Of a stretch of DNA of 64,000 nt, positions 62,861 to 64,000 are shown piece by piece (the first letter of the stretch is position 1; each line of letters starts with the position of its first letter). The notes below the pieces were generated by a model. It was not told where the DNA came from and searched no databases. It worked only from the letters and a program-made list of their open reading frames with translations. The translations under genes and the position numbers were made by a program. The stretch comes from JAFAMS01 sp963715815 (GTDB lineage Bacteria; Vulcanimicrobiota; Vulcanimicrobiia; Vulcanimicrobiales; Vulcanimicrobiaceae), in the NCBI GenBank assembly GCA_963715815.1, contig OY970278.1, forward strand, positions 1,488,001 to 1,552,000, written 5' to 3'.

Positions 62861-64000
62861 CTAAGTGCTGCGAGTTGCCGTGCTCGTATGCCTGCTCTGC
62901 GCGAGCGCCTCGGCAAATCCGGCTGCAGCGCGGCTGCCAAGCCGCGCGATCGTCGCGCGAATCGCGGGCGGCGTTTCGATCCGGAAACGCGCCCCCGGGA
63001 GCGCACGCGTATCCGGCGCCGCGCAAGAGGGCAAGCGTCGCCGACTCGTCGGCGACGGGTATCCAGCAATTGAGCCCGCTCGGAATCGAGACGTCGATTC
63101 CGACCTGCGCGAGCGCAGCGATCAACATTCCGCGGCGCGAGGCATAGGCTGCGCGCGCGCGATCGATTGCGCGCAACACCGCCGGATCGCTCCACAGCGC
63201 GAGCGCCGTCGATTGCAGAATATTGGAAACCCATCCGACGCCGAGCTGCTGCGTGCCCTTGATGCGCGCGATCGTTGCGGGATCGCCGGCTGCGATCGCG
63301 ATCCGAAGATCGGGACCAAACGGTTTTGAGAACGAGCGCACGACGAACCAGCGTTCACGTTCGGTCGTCAGCGTTCTATAGGGCGCGCCTGCGACGAGCC
63401 ACGCGTGATCGTCTTCGATGACGAACAGGTCTTCGGCGCGCGCAATTACGTCTCGCAGCTCCGCTTGCCGCTTTGCATCGATGGCGGCACCGGTCGGGTT
63501 CTGCGCGCGAGGCGACGCGAGCAATGCACGTGCGCCACGGCTTATCGCGATAGCGAGACGTTCGGGAAGCAACCCCTGTTCGTCGACGGGAACGGGAATC
63601 GGCGTCAAGCCGAGTGCACCGAGCAGATCGAGATGGGCGGGATAGATCGGATCTTCGACGGCGACTTCGTCGCCCGCGCGCAGGTTTGCAGTGAGCGCGC
63701 GCTCGATGCCGTCGAGCGCGCCGCCGAGCACGGCAATCGCGCTATAGCCGACGTTGTCGCTCTTGAATGCGCGCGCGGCTCGTTCCATCAGACGCGCATC
63801 GTGCGCGGGTCCGCCGTAGAGAACAGGTTCTTTCGGCACGGCGCGCAACGCGTTCGTCAAACGGGGAAGAAGCGCGGGATCGGGATTACCGTCTGCAAGA
63901 TTCTCGAGCTCGGCTGCGATCTCGAGTTTTCCGATGCTGCGAAAGACCGGCGGCGCCGGACGCACGATCGTTCCACGGCGTCCGTCGGATACGATCACGC
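62861..64000 (-). CDS. MocR-type regulator/PLP aminotransferase (5' end beyond window), one frameshift
   Basis: The visible part is a fold-type I aminotransferase domain. The first residues, ending GRRGTIVRP, look like the wing of a GntR helix-turn-helix, so the true N-terminal DNA-binding domain is probably outside the window, as in MocR/PdxR proteins. PLP-site features are AVLGGALDGIERAL, ASPRAQNPTGAAID, IEDDHAWLVAG and the Schiff-base Lys in RSFSKPFGPDLR. Near 62985 the frame changes; the corrected ending RFRIETPPAIRATIARLG leads to a TAG at 62861. The regulated gene may be the downstream TPR/ATP-grasp gene. Confidence 0.78.

Noticed and set aside
1..64000. CRISPR array, prophage or insertion sequence
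   Set aside because: No regularly spaced direct repeats, integrase, transposase or phage structural genes were seen.

Overview
This 64 kb window is high-GC bacterial chromosome dominated by one large flagellar and chemotaxis locus. The gene order fliF-G-H-I-J-motE-fliK-flgD-(flagellar operon protein)-flgE-flbD-motA-motB-fliM-fliY-fliO-P-Q-R-flhB-flhA, followed by cheY-cheC-cheA-cheW, closely follows the fla/che operon of Firmicutes. The GC content, frequent TTG and GTG starts and the mixed housekeeping genes point instead to a poorly characterised high-GC phylum; Eremiobacterota (WPS-2) or a relative is my best guess, but the sequence alone does not prove it.

Layout. 1-6.9 kb: exonuclease III (partial), a stand-alone LigD-type polymerase, a ClpP-like protease, an H+-pumping pyrophosphatase, and a DppB-type ABC permease overlapping cheB. 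6.9-10.5 kb: sigma-28 (fliA), a small flagellar-locus protein, and a FliK-like/FlhB-C-like pair comparable to Bacillus ylqG-ylqH. 10.6-17.7 kb: ftsY, recA-recX, a two-component system, a secreted GH125 mannosidase and purA. 17.9-42.7 kb: the flagellar/chemotaxis locus, interrupted by a strong terminator after flgE and by a glycosyltransferase-TPR gene. 42.7-52.6 kb: an RNA methyltransferase, gatCAB, mutS2, tyrS, hslO, hup and tRNA-Pro(GGG). 52.6-64 kb: MoxR ATPase with a CoxE-like VWA protein, rnhA, a polysaccharide deacetylase, a GNAT acetyltransferase, a lipoprotein, an N-terminal LarC, an adaptor/ATPase/permease efflux set, a TPR plus ATP-grasp protein and a MocR-type regulator (partial).

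How the genes work together: fliA would direct late flagellar genes. fliF-J and fliO-R/flhAB build the basal body and export gate, fliK and the FliK/FlhB-like pair relate to substrate switching, motAB and motE relate to the stator, and cheY/C/A/W/B control fliM/fliY.

Two cross-cutting signals stand out. First, a dispersed element of about 75 bp with two hairpins recurs in intergenic gaps in both orientations. Second, frameshifts are almost absent before 37 kb but very dense from 40.8 to 63 kb, where they break essential genes such as gatB and tyrS. Most look like single-base events and probably reflect sequence quality rather than gene decay. Several intergenic gaps (motE-fliK, fliQ-fliR, the purA start) carry strong potential RNA structures that I could not assign to a known family. 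No CRISPR array, insertion sequence, prophage or rRNA was seen. No gap longer than 300 bases lacks a gene.
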